From positions 1 through 13,385 of the forward strand of contig JANNHK010000207.1 in assembly GCA_031404355.1 (NCBI GenBank): 13,385 bases of DNA, given 5' to 3'. This stretch comes from JANNHK01 sp031404355. Lineage in GTDB: Bacteria; Actinomycetota; Acidimicrobiia; IMCC26256; PALSA-610. Both the position numbers and the translations under genes were made by a program. Shown here piece by piece: positions 6,542 through 13,385 of the stretch (positions within the stretch are counted from its first letter, which is position 1; every line of letters begins with the position of its first letter). The notes beneath the pieces were generated by a model. It had not been told where the DNA came from and did no database searches. It was given only the letters and a program-made list of their open reading frames with translations.

Positions 6542-7749
6542 CTGCGCGGCACCTCGCGCCACGGCGCACCTTGGTAGGCGTCGGGTTCGCGCGGGAGGCC
6601 GAGCACGCGCTCGCCGAGGATGTTCTTGTTCACCTCGGTGGTGCCGCCCTCGATCGTGTTGGCGCGGCTCCGGAGCATGCCCTTCACCTCGGGAACGAGA
6701 TCGGGCCCGTCCCACGCGAGCGCGCCGGCGCCGAGGAGCTCGACGGCGATCAGCTGCATGCGCTGGTTGAGGCTGCCCTGATGCACCTTGCCGAGCGAAC
6801 TCAACGGCCCGCCGCGGACGCGCCGGTTCGTCCACGCCCGAATGCGTTCCTCGCAATACACGCGCATCAGCTCCTGGCGCAGCACCGGATCGACACCATG
6901 CGTACGGGCCAGATCGAGCACATGCTCGACCCCGCGCCCGCCGATGCGGTCGACACCACCCGAACCGGCACCCGACACCATTTGCCGTTCACCTGACAAT
7001 GTGGCGTTCGCGACCTTCCACCCCGCACCGATGTCGCCGACACGTTGGCGGTCGGGAACGATCGCGCGATCGAGGAACACTTCGTTGAAGTCGATCTCGC
7101 CCGTGATATGGCGCAGCGGCCGCACGTCGACGCCGGGCTGGTGGAGGTCGACGAGGAAGTATGTGATCCCTTGGCGTTTCGGGACGTCGGCGTCGGTACG
7201 CGCGAGCAGGACCCCGTAGTCGGCAATGTGGGCCCAGGTCGTCCACACCTTCTGGCCGGTGACGAGCCACGTGTCGCCCCCATGGTCCGGGTCGCGTTCG
7301 GCGCGTGTCGCCAGCGACGCGAGGTCGGAACCGGCACCAGGTTCGCTGAACAGCTGGCACCACACTTCCTCGTTGCGCACCATCGGCGGGAGGAAGCGCA
7401 GCCGTTGCGCTTCCGTGCCGTGCGCGAACAGTGCGGGCGCGCACAGGTTGAGCCCGAGCGGGTTCAGGCGACCGAGGTTGAACGGGCCCAGTTCGGTCTC
7501 GACGAGGCGCGCGGTTGCGGGTGAAAGATCGAGGCCGCCGTACGCGACCGGCCAAGTCGGCACCACGAGACCGGCCTTCGCGAACACGGGGTACCACTCC
7601 TCGTACTCCGCACGCGAGCGAACGGCGCGGATCGCGTCGACGCCACCGCTCTGCGCCGCGTCGCGCCACGCACGCGGCACGTTGTCCTCCACCCAGGCAC
7701 GCACCGCGTCGACCACCTCGGCGTCGGCACTCGCCGGAGAGATGTTCAC
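6538..7749 (-). CDS. Acyl-CoA dehydrogenase (FadE-like)
   Basis: This FAD enzyme introduces an alpha,beta double bond into an acyl-CoA. The start is GTG at 7749 in a GTGA overlap with the upstream crotonase stop, giving 403 residues, a normal family length; the frame is open further up but that part is a shadow of the neighbour. Domains run in the usual order: an N-terminal helical domain (about 1-125); the middle beta domain with WCQLFSEPGAGSDLASL (130-146) and WLVTGQKVWTTWAHIADYGV (161-180); then the C-terminal four-helix bundle. The FAD and substrate motif IEGGTTEVNKNILGERVLGL spans 366-385. Glu367 lies where medium-chain acyl-CoA dehydrogenase has its catalytic base. The sequence is of the type found in steroid and branched-acid catabolic clusters of actinobacteria, but the substrate cannot be read from it. 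It lies centrally in the catabolic block, between a PaaG-like crotonase and the tandem crotonase pair, with coupled overlaps at both ends. Confidence 0.93.
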   Translation of the reverse strand: MNISPASADAEVVDAVRAWVEDNVPRAWRDAAQSGGVDAIRAVRSRAEYEEWYPVFAKAGLVVPTWPVAYGGLDLSPATARLVETELGPFNLGRLNPLGLNLCAPALFAHGTEAQRLRFLPPMVRNEEVWCQLFSEPGAGSDLASLATRAERDPDHGGDTWLVTGQKVWTTWAHIADYGVLLARTDADVPKRQGITYFLVDLHQPGVDVRPLRHITGEIDFNEVFLDRAIVPDRQRVGDIGAGWKVANATLSGERQMVSGAGSGGVDRIGGRGVEHVLDLARTHGVDPVLRQELMRVYCEERIRAWTNRRVRGGPLSSLGKVHQGSLNQRMQLIAVELLGAGALAWDGPDLVPEVKGMLRSRANTIEGGTTEVNKNILGERVLGLPREPDAYQGAPWREVPRS

Positions 7750-8534
7750 TTGCCCTCGAAGCGCGGTGGCCGCTTCTCCTTGAACGCGGTCAGTCCTTCG
7801 CGGAAGTCGTCGGTGCGCGACGACAACTCCAAGGCGAACGCCTCGTCGGCCAGGTGCGCGTCGAGCGAGGCACCGGCGCCCCGGTGCAGCAGCCATTTCG
7901 TCAGGCCGAGCGCGACGGTCGGGCCGCTCGCGAGATGGGCAACGACGTCGGCGACCGCGCCATCAAGCTCGGCGGCGGGAACCGCACGTTGGATCGCGCC
8001 CCACTCGGCGGCTTCGCTGCCGCCGAGTGTGCGGCCGAGGAGCAACAGTTCGCGAGCACGCGTTTCACCGACCCGGCGCGGCAGCAGCCACGTCGCGCCG
8101 CTGTCGGGCGTAAAGCCGCGTTCGGTGAACGGCTCCCAGAACTTCGCGTCGTCCGCCGCGATCGTGATATCGGCCGCGAGCGCCAGTTGAAAGCCGATAC
8201 CCGCCGCCCACCCCCGTACCTTGGCGACAACCGGAACCTGCACGTTCAGCACCAGCGGGATGAGATGGTGCGCTTGCGTCGGAAGCCGCCGCTGAATGCT
8301 TCCGGTCCGCGGTTTCACACTGCGGTCCGCGTTGCGGGCGACGATGTCGGCACCGCCACAGAAGTGGTCGCCCGCACCTTCGAGGACGATCACGCGCACG
8401 GTGTCGTCGGTGGTCGCGGCTATGAACGCTTCGACGAGGGCTTTCATCATCTCTTCGTCGATCGCGTTGCGTTTGTCGGGCCGGTCGAGCACGAGGCGCA
8501 ACACGCCGTCGGCGTTCGTGGTCTGGAGGGTCAT
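7746..8534 (-). CDS. Enoyl-CoA hydratase/isomerase family protein, PaaG-like
   Basis: This is a full-length 262-residue crotonase with ATG at 8534, overlapping the upstream TGA as ATGA; GGAGGAG lies about 12 bases upstream. The N-terminal LVLDRPDKRNAID, the oxyanion-hole segments FCGGADIV (58-65) and VRGWAAGIGFQLALAADI (106-123), and the C-terminal DDFREGLTAFKEKRPPRF are all present. The segment FTERGFTPDSGATWLLPRRV at 136-155 carries Asp144 in a PD-x-G-x-T-W-LLPR setting, the arrangement known from PaaG-type isomerases. The Glu144 position of classical hydratases is Phe here. From family knowledge this points to a double-bond isomerase or related reaction rather than plain hydration, but the specific substrate is open. 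It is clearly different from the tandem pair downstream, so the block holds two crotonase subtypes. Confidence 0.9.
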   Translation of the reverse strand: MTLQTTNADGVLRLVLDRPDKRNAIDEEMMKALVEAFIAATTDDTVRVIVLEGAGDHFCGGADIVARNADRSVKPRTGSIQRRLPTQAHHLIPLVLNVQVPVVAKVRGWAAGIGFQLALAADITIAADDAKFWEPFTERGFTPDSGATWLLPRRVGETRARELLLLGRTLGGSEAAEWGAIQRAVPAAELDGAVADVVAHLASGPTVALGLTKWLLHRGAGASLDAHLADEAFALELSSRTDDFREGLTAFKEKRPPRFEGK

Positions 8535-9778
8535 CGGCGGGAGAACTCCTCCGAGATGGCGGTCAGCGCGGATTGCAGATCGGTCGCGCCGCCGGGCGAG
8601 TCGGGCAGGCGCACGGCGCCGTGCTCGCGGCTGGGCAGCAGGATCGTCGCCCGGCCGGGGGTGGTTTCTTCGTCGCGCTGGTTGACCACGCTCAACTCGA
8701 TGTCGACCGCAGGCCGATCACCAGCGGCCAAGTACTTGCGGGTGATGCGGCCGCGGAGCCACTGCGTGTCGCCGACGTAGTTGAACTTGCGGAACTCGCA
8801 CTCGAGCTTCCACAACCACGCGTCGTCGCCCATCCAGTCGGTGCATAGGTGGATCAGCCACGTCTCGCGCATGCGGCCGTAGTCGTATGTGGTCGGGTTG
8901 CCGGCCTTGCGCGCGAACTCCGGGTCCCAGTGCACGCGCTGCATCACGTCGGGAATGTTCAGCGGGTCGCGGTGGAAGAACCGCGGGATGCGCGTGCGGT
9001 TCTGGTAGCCGAGTCTCAACGGCTTGACGCCGTACAAGCCCATGCCCATGCCCGCGTGCCAGCAGATCATGTCGGTGACGGTCAGCGGGCCCTTCACCAT
9101 CGGGCCGATCTCATCGCCCTCGGCCACGTCTTCCCAGAAGCGCGGTTCGCTCCCCCGCGGTCCTTCGGACGCGTACTGCGCCTCGATCGCGTCGATCTGT
9201 TCGTCGGTGTACGGCGTGATCTCGGTGGCGTCGTACTTCTTTCGCTCCCGCGCTTCGCCGCGTTCGGTGCGCACCATGAGCCGGTACTGCCCCGAGAGGA
9301 TGGTGTCGTCGTCGCGGAACACCTGCGCGGTCCACTCGTGGACGGCCCGGCCCGCGAACTCGCTCGGCTTGTCGAGCGCGGCGACGAGGGCATTGCGCCG
9401 GAACGCGCGTCGCAACGGCAGGAGCGGCGCCCACCACTCGCGCCCGCTCGCCGCGTAGAACGCGTGGACGCCACGAAGCGGGTCGCCCTTCATGAGGTCG
9501 CGGTGTTCGGGCGCGACCGTCAGTACTTCGTCCTCGCCGATCAGCGTGTCGCCCCCGACCAGCGCGGGCGGCGCGATCGGGCTGTTCCAGCGAGTCGTCG
9601 GCCCGTAGGCGGGGTCGCACCACAGTGGGTTGTCGTCGCCGTACGCCACGGCCACGTTACGGAACGTGTCGGTCGTCGGCAACGCGTAGTACGGCGGCAT
9701 CGGATGCGGTTCGGGAATGCCGATCCGGGCCCGGAGCCGAGCCACTCCTTCGTCGGTAATGTGGCCCGCGTCCGGCAT
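8531..9778 (-). CDS. Double-hotdog MaoC-family protein with FAS1-like dehydratase N-terminal domain
   Basis: This 415-residue protein starts with ATG at 9778. The N-terminal half contains YGDDNPLWCDPAYGPTTRW (46-64), which matches the MaoC N-terminal dehydratase domain motif. The Asp of the canonical 'GD-x-NP-x-H' is kept (Asp48), but the His position is Trp53. The C-terminal half contains GPLTVTDMICWHAGMGMGLY, then RVHWDPEFARKAGNPTTYDY and GRMRETWLIHLCTDWMGDDA. Those features are typical of a large actinobacterial group annotated as acyl dehydratases. Such proteins are expected to hydrate or dehydrate enoyl-CoA or hydroxyacyl-CoA. The catalytic Asp/His pair must be supplied in an unusual way if the protein is active, perhaps from the second hotdog domain. 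It is the first gene after the inverted repeat at 9823-9874 and the upstream end of a tightly coupled series. No clear ribosome binding site precedes its ATG. Confidence 0.85.
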   Translation of the reverse strand: MPDAGHITDEGVARLRARIGIPEPHPMPPYYALPTTDTFRNVAVAYGDDNPLWCDPAYGPTTRWNSPIAPPALVGGDTLIGEDEVLTVAPEHRDLMKGDPLRGVHAFYAASGREWWAPLLPLRRAFRRNALVAALDKPSEFAGRAVHEWTAQVFRDDDTILSGQYRLMVRTERGEARERKKYDATEITPYTDEQIDAIEAQYASEGPRGSEPRFWEDVAEGDEIGPMVKGPLTVTDMICWHAGMGMGLYGVKPLRLGYQNRTRIPRFFHRDPLNIPDVMQRVHWDPEFARKAGNPTTYDYGRMRETWLIHLCTDWMGDDAWLWKLECEFRKFNYVGDTQWLRGRITRKYLAAGDRPAVDIELSVVNQRDEETTPGRATILLPSREHGAVRLPDSPGGATDLQSALTAISEEFSRR

Positions 9779-9822
9779 CGCGGAATACTTTACGCACTAT
9801 CGAAAACCCGGCGCCCACCCCC

Positions 9823-9874
9823 GAGGGATGCGTCGATAGGCAACAGTGGAGTGTTGTCTATCGACGCATCCCTC
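9823..9874. repeat. Long inverted repeat (23-bp arms, 6-base loop) at the end of the MFS gene
   Basis: Arm one spans 9823-9845 and arm two 9852-9874, separated by GTGGAG. The arms are perfect inverted complements except for one position (G at 9840 opposite T at 9857), which is a G-U pair in plus-strand RNA and a C-A mismatch in minus-strand RNA. The repeat overlaps the stop codon of the MFS gene and lies 44 bases upstream of the MaoC-family start. The heptamer CTATCGA, present in arm two, also occurs at 9797-9803. No T-run directly follows the stem on either strand, so it is not a textbook intrinsic terminator. It could stop or process the minus-strand transcript between the transport/CoA-transferase genes and the dehydratase series, bind a regulator, or be a copy of a dispersed palindromic repeat. 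The structure is certain; its role is not. Confidence 0.9.
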
Positions 9875-11084
9875 ACGCGGGGAGCGGGGGGAGGGGTTCG
9901 GCGGCGGTGGCTTTCCATGCGCGGAGTCGGGCGCGGCCGACGAGCATGAGCGCGGCCGCGCAGGCTGCGAACGCCGATGCCATGAGCCACGCGACCCCGT
10001 ACGACCACGTCGAGGCGAAGAAGCCGAACACGAGTGGGCCCGCGACTGCGCCGACGTACGTGCCGGTCTGGGTGATGCCGGTTGCCGCGGCCGGTGAGCG
10101 CGGGTTGGCGCGGACGATCGCGAGGTTGAACAGGCCGGGCCACGCCCAACCGGTCGCGAACGCGAGCGGCGTCACGATCAGATACACCGCGACCGAACCG
10201 GTCGCGAGGACCGCGAAGCACACCGAACCCAGCGCGAGCATCATCACAACGACGCGCAAGTGGCCGCCGTCGCGCTTGTCGGCGCGCACACCCGCGGCCA
10301 GACGGACGGTGACGCCTGCGAGGCTGCCCGCCGTCAGCAACAGGCCCGCGCCGCCCTCCTTCATTCCCGAGTCGACTGCGGCGCTGACCAGGAACGATCC
10401 GAGGCAACCGGCGGCAGACGCACCGAGCCCAATGCTTGCGGCGAGTAAGGCCATGACGGCGATCGGCACGTCGCCCGACCGGTCGCCTTTCGTGCGTTTC
10501 GGCGCGGCACCGCCGTCGTCGAGGTGCGGGAGTGCGAGCACGCTCACGACACCGAACGCCGCGGCGGCCACGAACCCCCACTCCCACCCGACGGTCAGGG
10601 CGAGGATGGGCACGACCAGCCCCGCGAGCAGCGATGCGATCGGGATCGCCGACTGCTTGACCGCGAACCCGACACCGAGACGATGCGCCGGCAACGCGCG
10701 CGCGATCGCGAGGTTCGCGGCCGGTTGGCACAGCGAGTTGGCCGCGCCGCCGAACACGAGCAGTACGCACAGCACGGCCAACGACCGGGCCAAAGCGGCG
10801 ACCGCGAGCGCATCGAGCGCGACGCACACACCCGCGACGCGCAACGCGCGGGTCGCGCCCATGCGTTCCGCGAGCCGTCCGAACGGTGCGGAGAACAGCG
10901 CCCCGCCGCCGAAGAACGCGGCAACTGCGAAGCCGACGCCCGCCTCGCCGAAGTCGAGGTCGCGCCGGATCTGCACCGCCATCGCGGCGGTCAGGAACGC
11001 GGGAATGACGCACGCAGTCGTGACCGCCGAGGTGCTGACGAGGGCGCGGACCCACGGCCGGTCGCCGGGGGCCGGCGGATTCAC
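9873..11084 (-). CDS. MFS transporter
   Basis: This is a major facilitator superfamily membrane transporter. The start is GTG at 11084, overlapping the CoA-transferase stop as GTGA, and the protein is 403 residues long; a longer frame from 11171 adds an Arg-rich stretch that is a shadow of the neighbour. About 12 hydrophobic segments are visible in two groups of six, separated by a polar loop with HLDDGGAAPKRTKGDRSGD. A motif-A-like loop, FGRLAERMGATR (68-79), lies between helices 2 and 3, and a related basic loop (GVRADKRDGG) sits in the second half. The Pro/Gly/Ala-rich helix content is normal for the family. Placement between CoA-transferases and beta-oxidation-like genes suggests uptake of the carboxylic acid substrate, though export of a product is possible. 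The inverted repeat lies at its 3' end. Confidence 0.88.
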   Translation of the reverse strand: MNPPAPGDRPWVRALVSTSAVTTACVIPAFLTAAMAVQIRRDLDFGEAGVGFAVAAFFGGGALFSAPFGRLAERMGATRALRVAGVCVALDALAVAALARSLAVLCVLLVFGGAANSLCQPAANLAIARALPAHRLGVGFAVKQSAIPIASLLAGLVVPILALTVGWEWGFVAAAAFGVVSVLALPHLDDGGAAPKRTKGDRSGDVPIAVMALLAASIGLGASAAGCLGSFLVSAAVDSGMKEGGAGLLLTAGSLAGVTVRLAAGVRADKRDGGHLRVVVMMLALGSVCFAVLATGSVAVYLIVTPLAFATGWAWPGLFNLAIVRANPRSPAAATGITQTGTYVGAVAGPLVFGFFASTWSYGVAWLMASAFAACAAALMLVGRARLRAWKATAAEPLPPLPA

Positions 11085-12286
11085 ACCGTCCAGCCGTAGT
11101 TCTCGTCGGGCCAGTAGACGACGCCGTCGCCCTTGAGGTCGTCCATCTCGGCTTCGCCGTAGCCCAGCCAATCGAGAATCTCGCGGGTGTGTTCGCCGAC
11201 GAGCGGCGCCGGCCCGCGGATGTGACCCGGAGTCTCGGAGAACTGGATCAGGTTCCCGAACTGGCGCATGACGCCCATGATCGGGTGTTCATATTCGGCA
11301 ACAAGTCCGAGCCGGACGTTGTCGGCGTCGAACAACACCGCTTCGCCGGCGTTCATGTCGCGCGGCACTTCGTTGGGAACGCCGAACGAGTCGAGCACGC
11401 GCGACGTGACGATCGACGTCTTCGCCGCGAGCGCCGGTGCGAGCAGCGACTCGAGTTGTTGGCGATGTTCGGCGCGTGCGGCTCGGGTCGCGAACCGCGC
11501 GTCGTCGGCGAGTTCGGTCAGACCCAACGCCGCGCACAGCCCCGTCCAGTGGCGCTCCTCGACCGCCGCGATCTGGATCCAGCCATCTTGGGTTCGGTAC
11601 AGGCGGTACAGCGCATCGATGCCGCACTGGTCGCCGTCGAGCTTCGGCCGCACGACCGGCGTGCCGTCGGCGAGCATCGCGTCCGAGGCCAGCATCACCG
11701 CGCCGTCGAGCAGCGACGTCCACAACTCCTGGCCTTCACCCGTTCGGCGTTGGTGGTACAGCGCCGAGAGACAGCCGACCACCGACAACATCGCGTTGGC
11801 GGTGTCGGTCATGCCGAAGCGGAGGTAGAGCGGTTTGTTCCCCGCTTCGACGGGGCCGGCTTCGTATTCGAGACCGGCCGCGGCTTGGAACAACGGGTCG
11901 AGCCCACCGAAGTGCGACTGCGGGCCCACGAGTCCGTACGCGTACGTGTTGCAGTAGACGACGTCGGCGTTGACCGCTTTGCATGCGTCGTAGCCGATTC
12001 CGAGCCGGTTGGCGACACCCTTGGTCATGTTGTGGTGGACGATGTCGGCCTTCGCCACGAGCTTCAGCGCAATTTCCTTGCCGGGCTCGGTCTTGAGGTT
12101 GAGGCCGATGTCGCGCTTGCCGCGCGAGCACCCCATGAACGGTTGGTTGACCATGCGCATGCCGTCGCCGGTGATCGGCTCGACCTTGATGACGTCGGCG
12201 CCGAGGTCGCCCATGATCATCGGCGCGAACGGCCCCGCGAGGTATTGGCCGAAGTCGATGAGCACGACACCTTCGAGCGCCTTCAT
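11081..12286 (-). CDS. Type III CoA-transferase (CaiB/BaiF family), catalytic Asp present
   Basis: This enzyme transfers CoA between acyl-CoA and a free acid through an aspartyl intermediate. It is 401 residues long, starting with ATG at 12286 in an ATGA overlap with the upstream CoA-transferase; AGGAG lies 7 bases before the start. The N-terminal domain has the family signature LEGVVLIDFGQYLAGPFAPM and LGADVIKVEP (4-37), followed by RGKRDIGLNLKTEPGKE. The strand-helix segment YLRFGMTDTANAMLSVVGCL (154-173) contains Asp161, which aligns with the catalytic Asp169 of formyl-CoA transferase. It is followed by QRRTGEGQELWTSLLDGA. The C-terminal segment FSETPGHIRGPAPLVGEHT is the usual family ending. 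Its neighbour upstream is a second member of the family in which this Asp is replaced, so a heteromeric enzyme is plausible. The substrate is unknown. Confidence 0.92.
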   Translation of the reverse strand: MKALEGVVLIDFGQYLAGPFAPMIMGDLGADVIKVEPITGDGMRMVNQPFMGCSRGKRDIGLNLKTEPGKEIALKLVAKADIVHHNMTKGVANRLGIGYDACKAVNADVVYCNTYAYGLVGPQSHFGGLDPLFQAAAGLEYEAGPVEAGNKPLYLRFGMTDTANAMLSVVGCLSALYHQRRTGEGQELWTSLLDGAVMLASDAMLADGTPVVRPKLDGDQCGIDALYRLYRTQDGWIQIAAVEERHWTGLCAALGLTELADDARFATRAARAEHRQQLESLLAPALAAKTSIVTSRVLDSFGVPNEVPRDMNAGEAVLFDADNVRLGLVAEYEHPIMGVMRQFGNLIQFSETPGHIRGPAPLVGEHTREILDWLGYGEAEMDDLKGDGVVYWPDENYGWTV

Positions 12287-13385
12287 TGGGCTGCTCCTGC
12301 GAACTTCGCGATCTGATCGGCCGAGTAGCCGAGTTCACCGAAGATCTCGGCGTTGTGCTGCCCCGCTTTGGGTCTCGGGCCTTTGATGGCGGTCGTGCTG
12401 GTGCCGAAGTGCAACGGCACACCCACCTGGGTCGTCGTCCCGAACTCAGGGTCTTCGACGGTCGCGATCATGCCGTTCGCGACGAGCTGCGGGTGCGGGC
12501 GCCCCGTCGAACCGAGGTTTTCTTCCATCGAGATGATGGCCTCGACCGCGTGGTTGTTTTCGCGGAACTCCTCGATCAACTCCGCGCGCGGGCGCGCTTT
12601 GTATCCCGCGCGTCGTTTCGGAAGCAGCTCGGCGCGTTCTTCGGCGCTCAACAGCGGGAACCGCGACGGATCCGTCGCCTCGGGCACACCGACGAGTTCG
12701 TCTTGGCTCTTGATCGGCGTGAGCCCGCTCATGATCGACGTGTGCACCCACTCGTCGTTCGCGACTTCGTAGATCATCTCCTGGTGCACCCCGGGCGGGT
12801 ACGCCTTCACCATCGTGCCGTAGAAGTCGGGGCGGGAGTGCTCGACGTACGTCCAGATCTGGGTCGTGAACAGCTGCGCACCCTGGAACAGCGACGTGCG
12901 CACGTGCTGGCCCCGTCCCGTCTCTTCACGCGCGACGAGCGCGGCGAGGATCCCGGTCGGTACGAGAAACATCGCGGCCATGCTCGGCAACGGCACGTGC
13001 AGGAACGTCGGGCCCATGCGCCAGCCCGGCTGCTCCCACTGCTGGCCGCTGCTCGCCTGCACGAGCGCGTCGTACCCGGGCCGGCGCGCGAGGCGGTGCC
13101 CTTCGGGGTAAGCCGGGCACGACGCGTACACGAGGCGATCGTTGCGCGCGTGTAGCGCGTCGAATCCGATCCCGAGCCGGTCGGTGACGCCGGGCCGGAA
13201 GGTCTCGACCAGCACGTCGGCGTCGTCGGCGAGTTTCAGGAACGCGTCGAGTCCGTCGGGGCGCTTCAGGTCGACGGTGACCGACCGGCGCGACCGGTTC
13301 CACACCGCGAAGCCGCTGTAGTCACGAAAGGGGTCGCCACCAGGGGGTTCGACCTTGATGACATCGGCGCCCTGCTCGGCCAGGA
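12283..13385 (-). CDS. Type III CoA-transferase family protein, catalytic Asp replaced by Ser (N-terminus outside window)
   Basis: The frame is open to the right edge. Before the first in-window GTG (13305) it encodes LAEQGADVIKVEPPGGDPF, the family's CoA-binding start, so the gene is longer than the GTG-initiated frame and lacks only its first 20-30 residues in this window. About 366 residues are visible. Family features are VWNRSRRSVTVDLKRPDGLD, VLVETFRPGV, RLGIGFDALHARN and REETGRGQHVRTSLFQGA. The segment FLHVPLPSMAAMFLVPTGIL lines up with YLRFGMTDTANAMLSVVGCL of the downstream paralogue. This puts Ser (codon at 12982-12984) at the position of the catalytic Asp. Either the protein uses a different chemistry or it is a structural partner of the downstream, Asp-containing protein. 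Heteromeric type III CoA-transferases such as the BbsE/BbsF pair are known. An ATGA overlap couples the two genes. Confidence 0.88.
   Translation of the reverse strand, partial: LAEQGADVIKVEPPGGDPFRDYSGFAVWNRSRRSVTVDLKRPDGLDAFLKLADDADVLVETFRPGVTDRLGIGFDALHARNDRLVYASCPAYPEGHRLARRPGYDALVQASSGQQWEQPGWRMGPTFLHVPLPSMAAMFLVPTGILAALVAREETGRGQHVRTSLFQGAQLFTTQIWTYVEHSRPDFYGTMVKAYPPGVHQEMIYEVANDEWVHTSIMSGLTPIKSQDELVGVPEATDPSRFPLLSAEERAELLPKRRAGYKARPRAELIEEFRENNHAVEAIISMEENLGSTGRPHPQLVANGMIATVEDPEFGTTTQVGVPLHFGTSTTAIKGPRPKAGQHNAEIFGELGYSADQIAKFAGAAQ
12294..12298 (-). promoter_or_regulatory. Ribosome binding site for the second CoA-transferase
   Basis: The minus strand reads AGGAG, 7 bases before the ATG at 12286-12284, inside the last codons of the upstream CoA-transferase. 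It supports internal translation start within a coupled pair. Confidence 0.6.

Noticed and set aside
6542..6856. N-terminal extension of the short crotonase
   Set aside because: The extra 105 residues are Arg/Pro-rich and coincide with the dehydrogenase C-terminus in another frame; the TTGA overlap gives a better start.
7750..7896. N-terminal extension of the acyl-CoA dehydrogenase
   Set aside because: Its composition is that of an off-frame shadow of the neighbouring crotonase, and the GTGA overlap start gives a normal family length.
9779..9822. Possible promoter before the MaoC-family gene (TAAAGT near the start codon)
   Set aside because: No matching -35 element at a reasonable spacing was found and the hexamer lies too close to the ATG; not enough to call a promoter.
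9823..9874. Intrinsic terminator interpretation of the inverted repeat
   Set aside because: There is no T-tract immediately after the stem on either strand, so I list it as a repeat of unknown role instead.
11189..12316. Long plus-strand open frame opposite the CoA-transferase
   Set aside because: The translation lacks any family motif, while the minus strand encodes a complete CaiB-type protein with catalytic Asp.

Overview
The window is GC-rich, densely packed DNA with short or overlapping intergenic junctions. Its protein families (single-pass zinc-ribbon membrane proteins, type III CoA-transferases, actinobacterial-style crotonases and MaoC proteins) suggest a high-GC actinobacterium, possibly of the Acidimicrobiia type. 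That placement is an inference from style, not from a marker gene. All but one of the genes lie on the minus strand, so the minus-strand cluster reads from right to left.

Layout along the plus strand: (1) 1-473, the C-terminal part of a SAM-dependent methyltransferase on the plus strand, convergent with and overlapping by 4 bases the end of the minus-strand series. (2) 470-2626, three minus-strand genes for single-pass membrane proteins: a protein with a pilin-like C-terminal domain, a zinc-ribbon membrane protein, and a shorter paralogue of the latter without the zinc ribbon. (3) 2671-4279, an acyl-CoA ligase (CaiC-like) split by a one-base frameshift in its ATP-binding loop. (4) 4295-9778, a dense acyl-CoA catabolic block: a protein with a possible dimeric alpha/beta-barrel fold, two tandem related crotonases, an acyl-CoA dehydrogenase, a third PaaG-like crotonase and a double-hotdog MaoC protein. 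(5) 9823-9874, a 23-bp-stem inverted repeat, the most prominent non-coding structure in the window. (6) 9873-13385, an MFS transporter and two type III (CaiB/BaiF) CoA-transferases, the last running off the right edge.

Together the genes look like a catabolic operon for a carboxylic acid taken up by the MFS protein. The acid would be activated by CoA transfer or by the ligase, desaturated by the dehydrogenase, and hydrated or isomerised by the MaoC and crotonase proteins. No thiolase or 3-hydroxyacyl-CoA dehydrogenase is visible, so the pathway is incomplete here and the substrate cannot be read from the sequence. Seven gene junctions are 4-base NTGA overlaps, indicating translational coupling.

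Points that stand out: one CoA-transferase has Ser where its neighbour has the expected catalytic Asp; the tandem crotonases lack both classical glutamates and one also lacks the usual C-terminal segment; and the three-gene membrane cassette includes a pilin-like domain displaced onto an internal membrane anchor. I found no RNA genes, CRISPR arrays, transposase genes or prophage genes.
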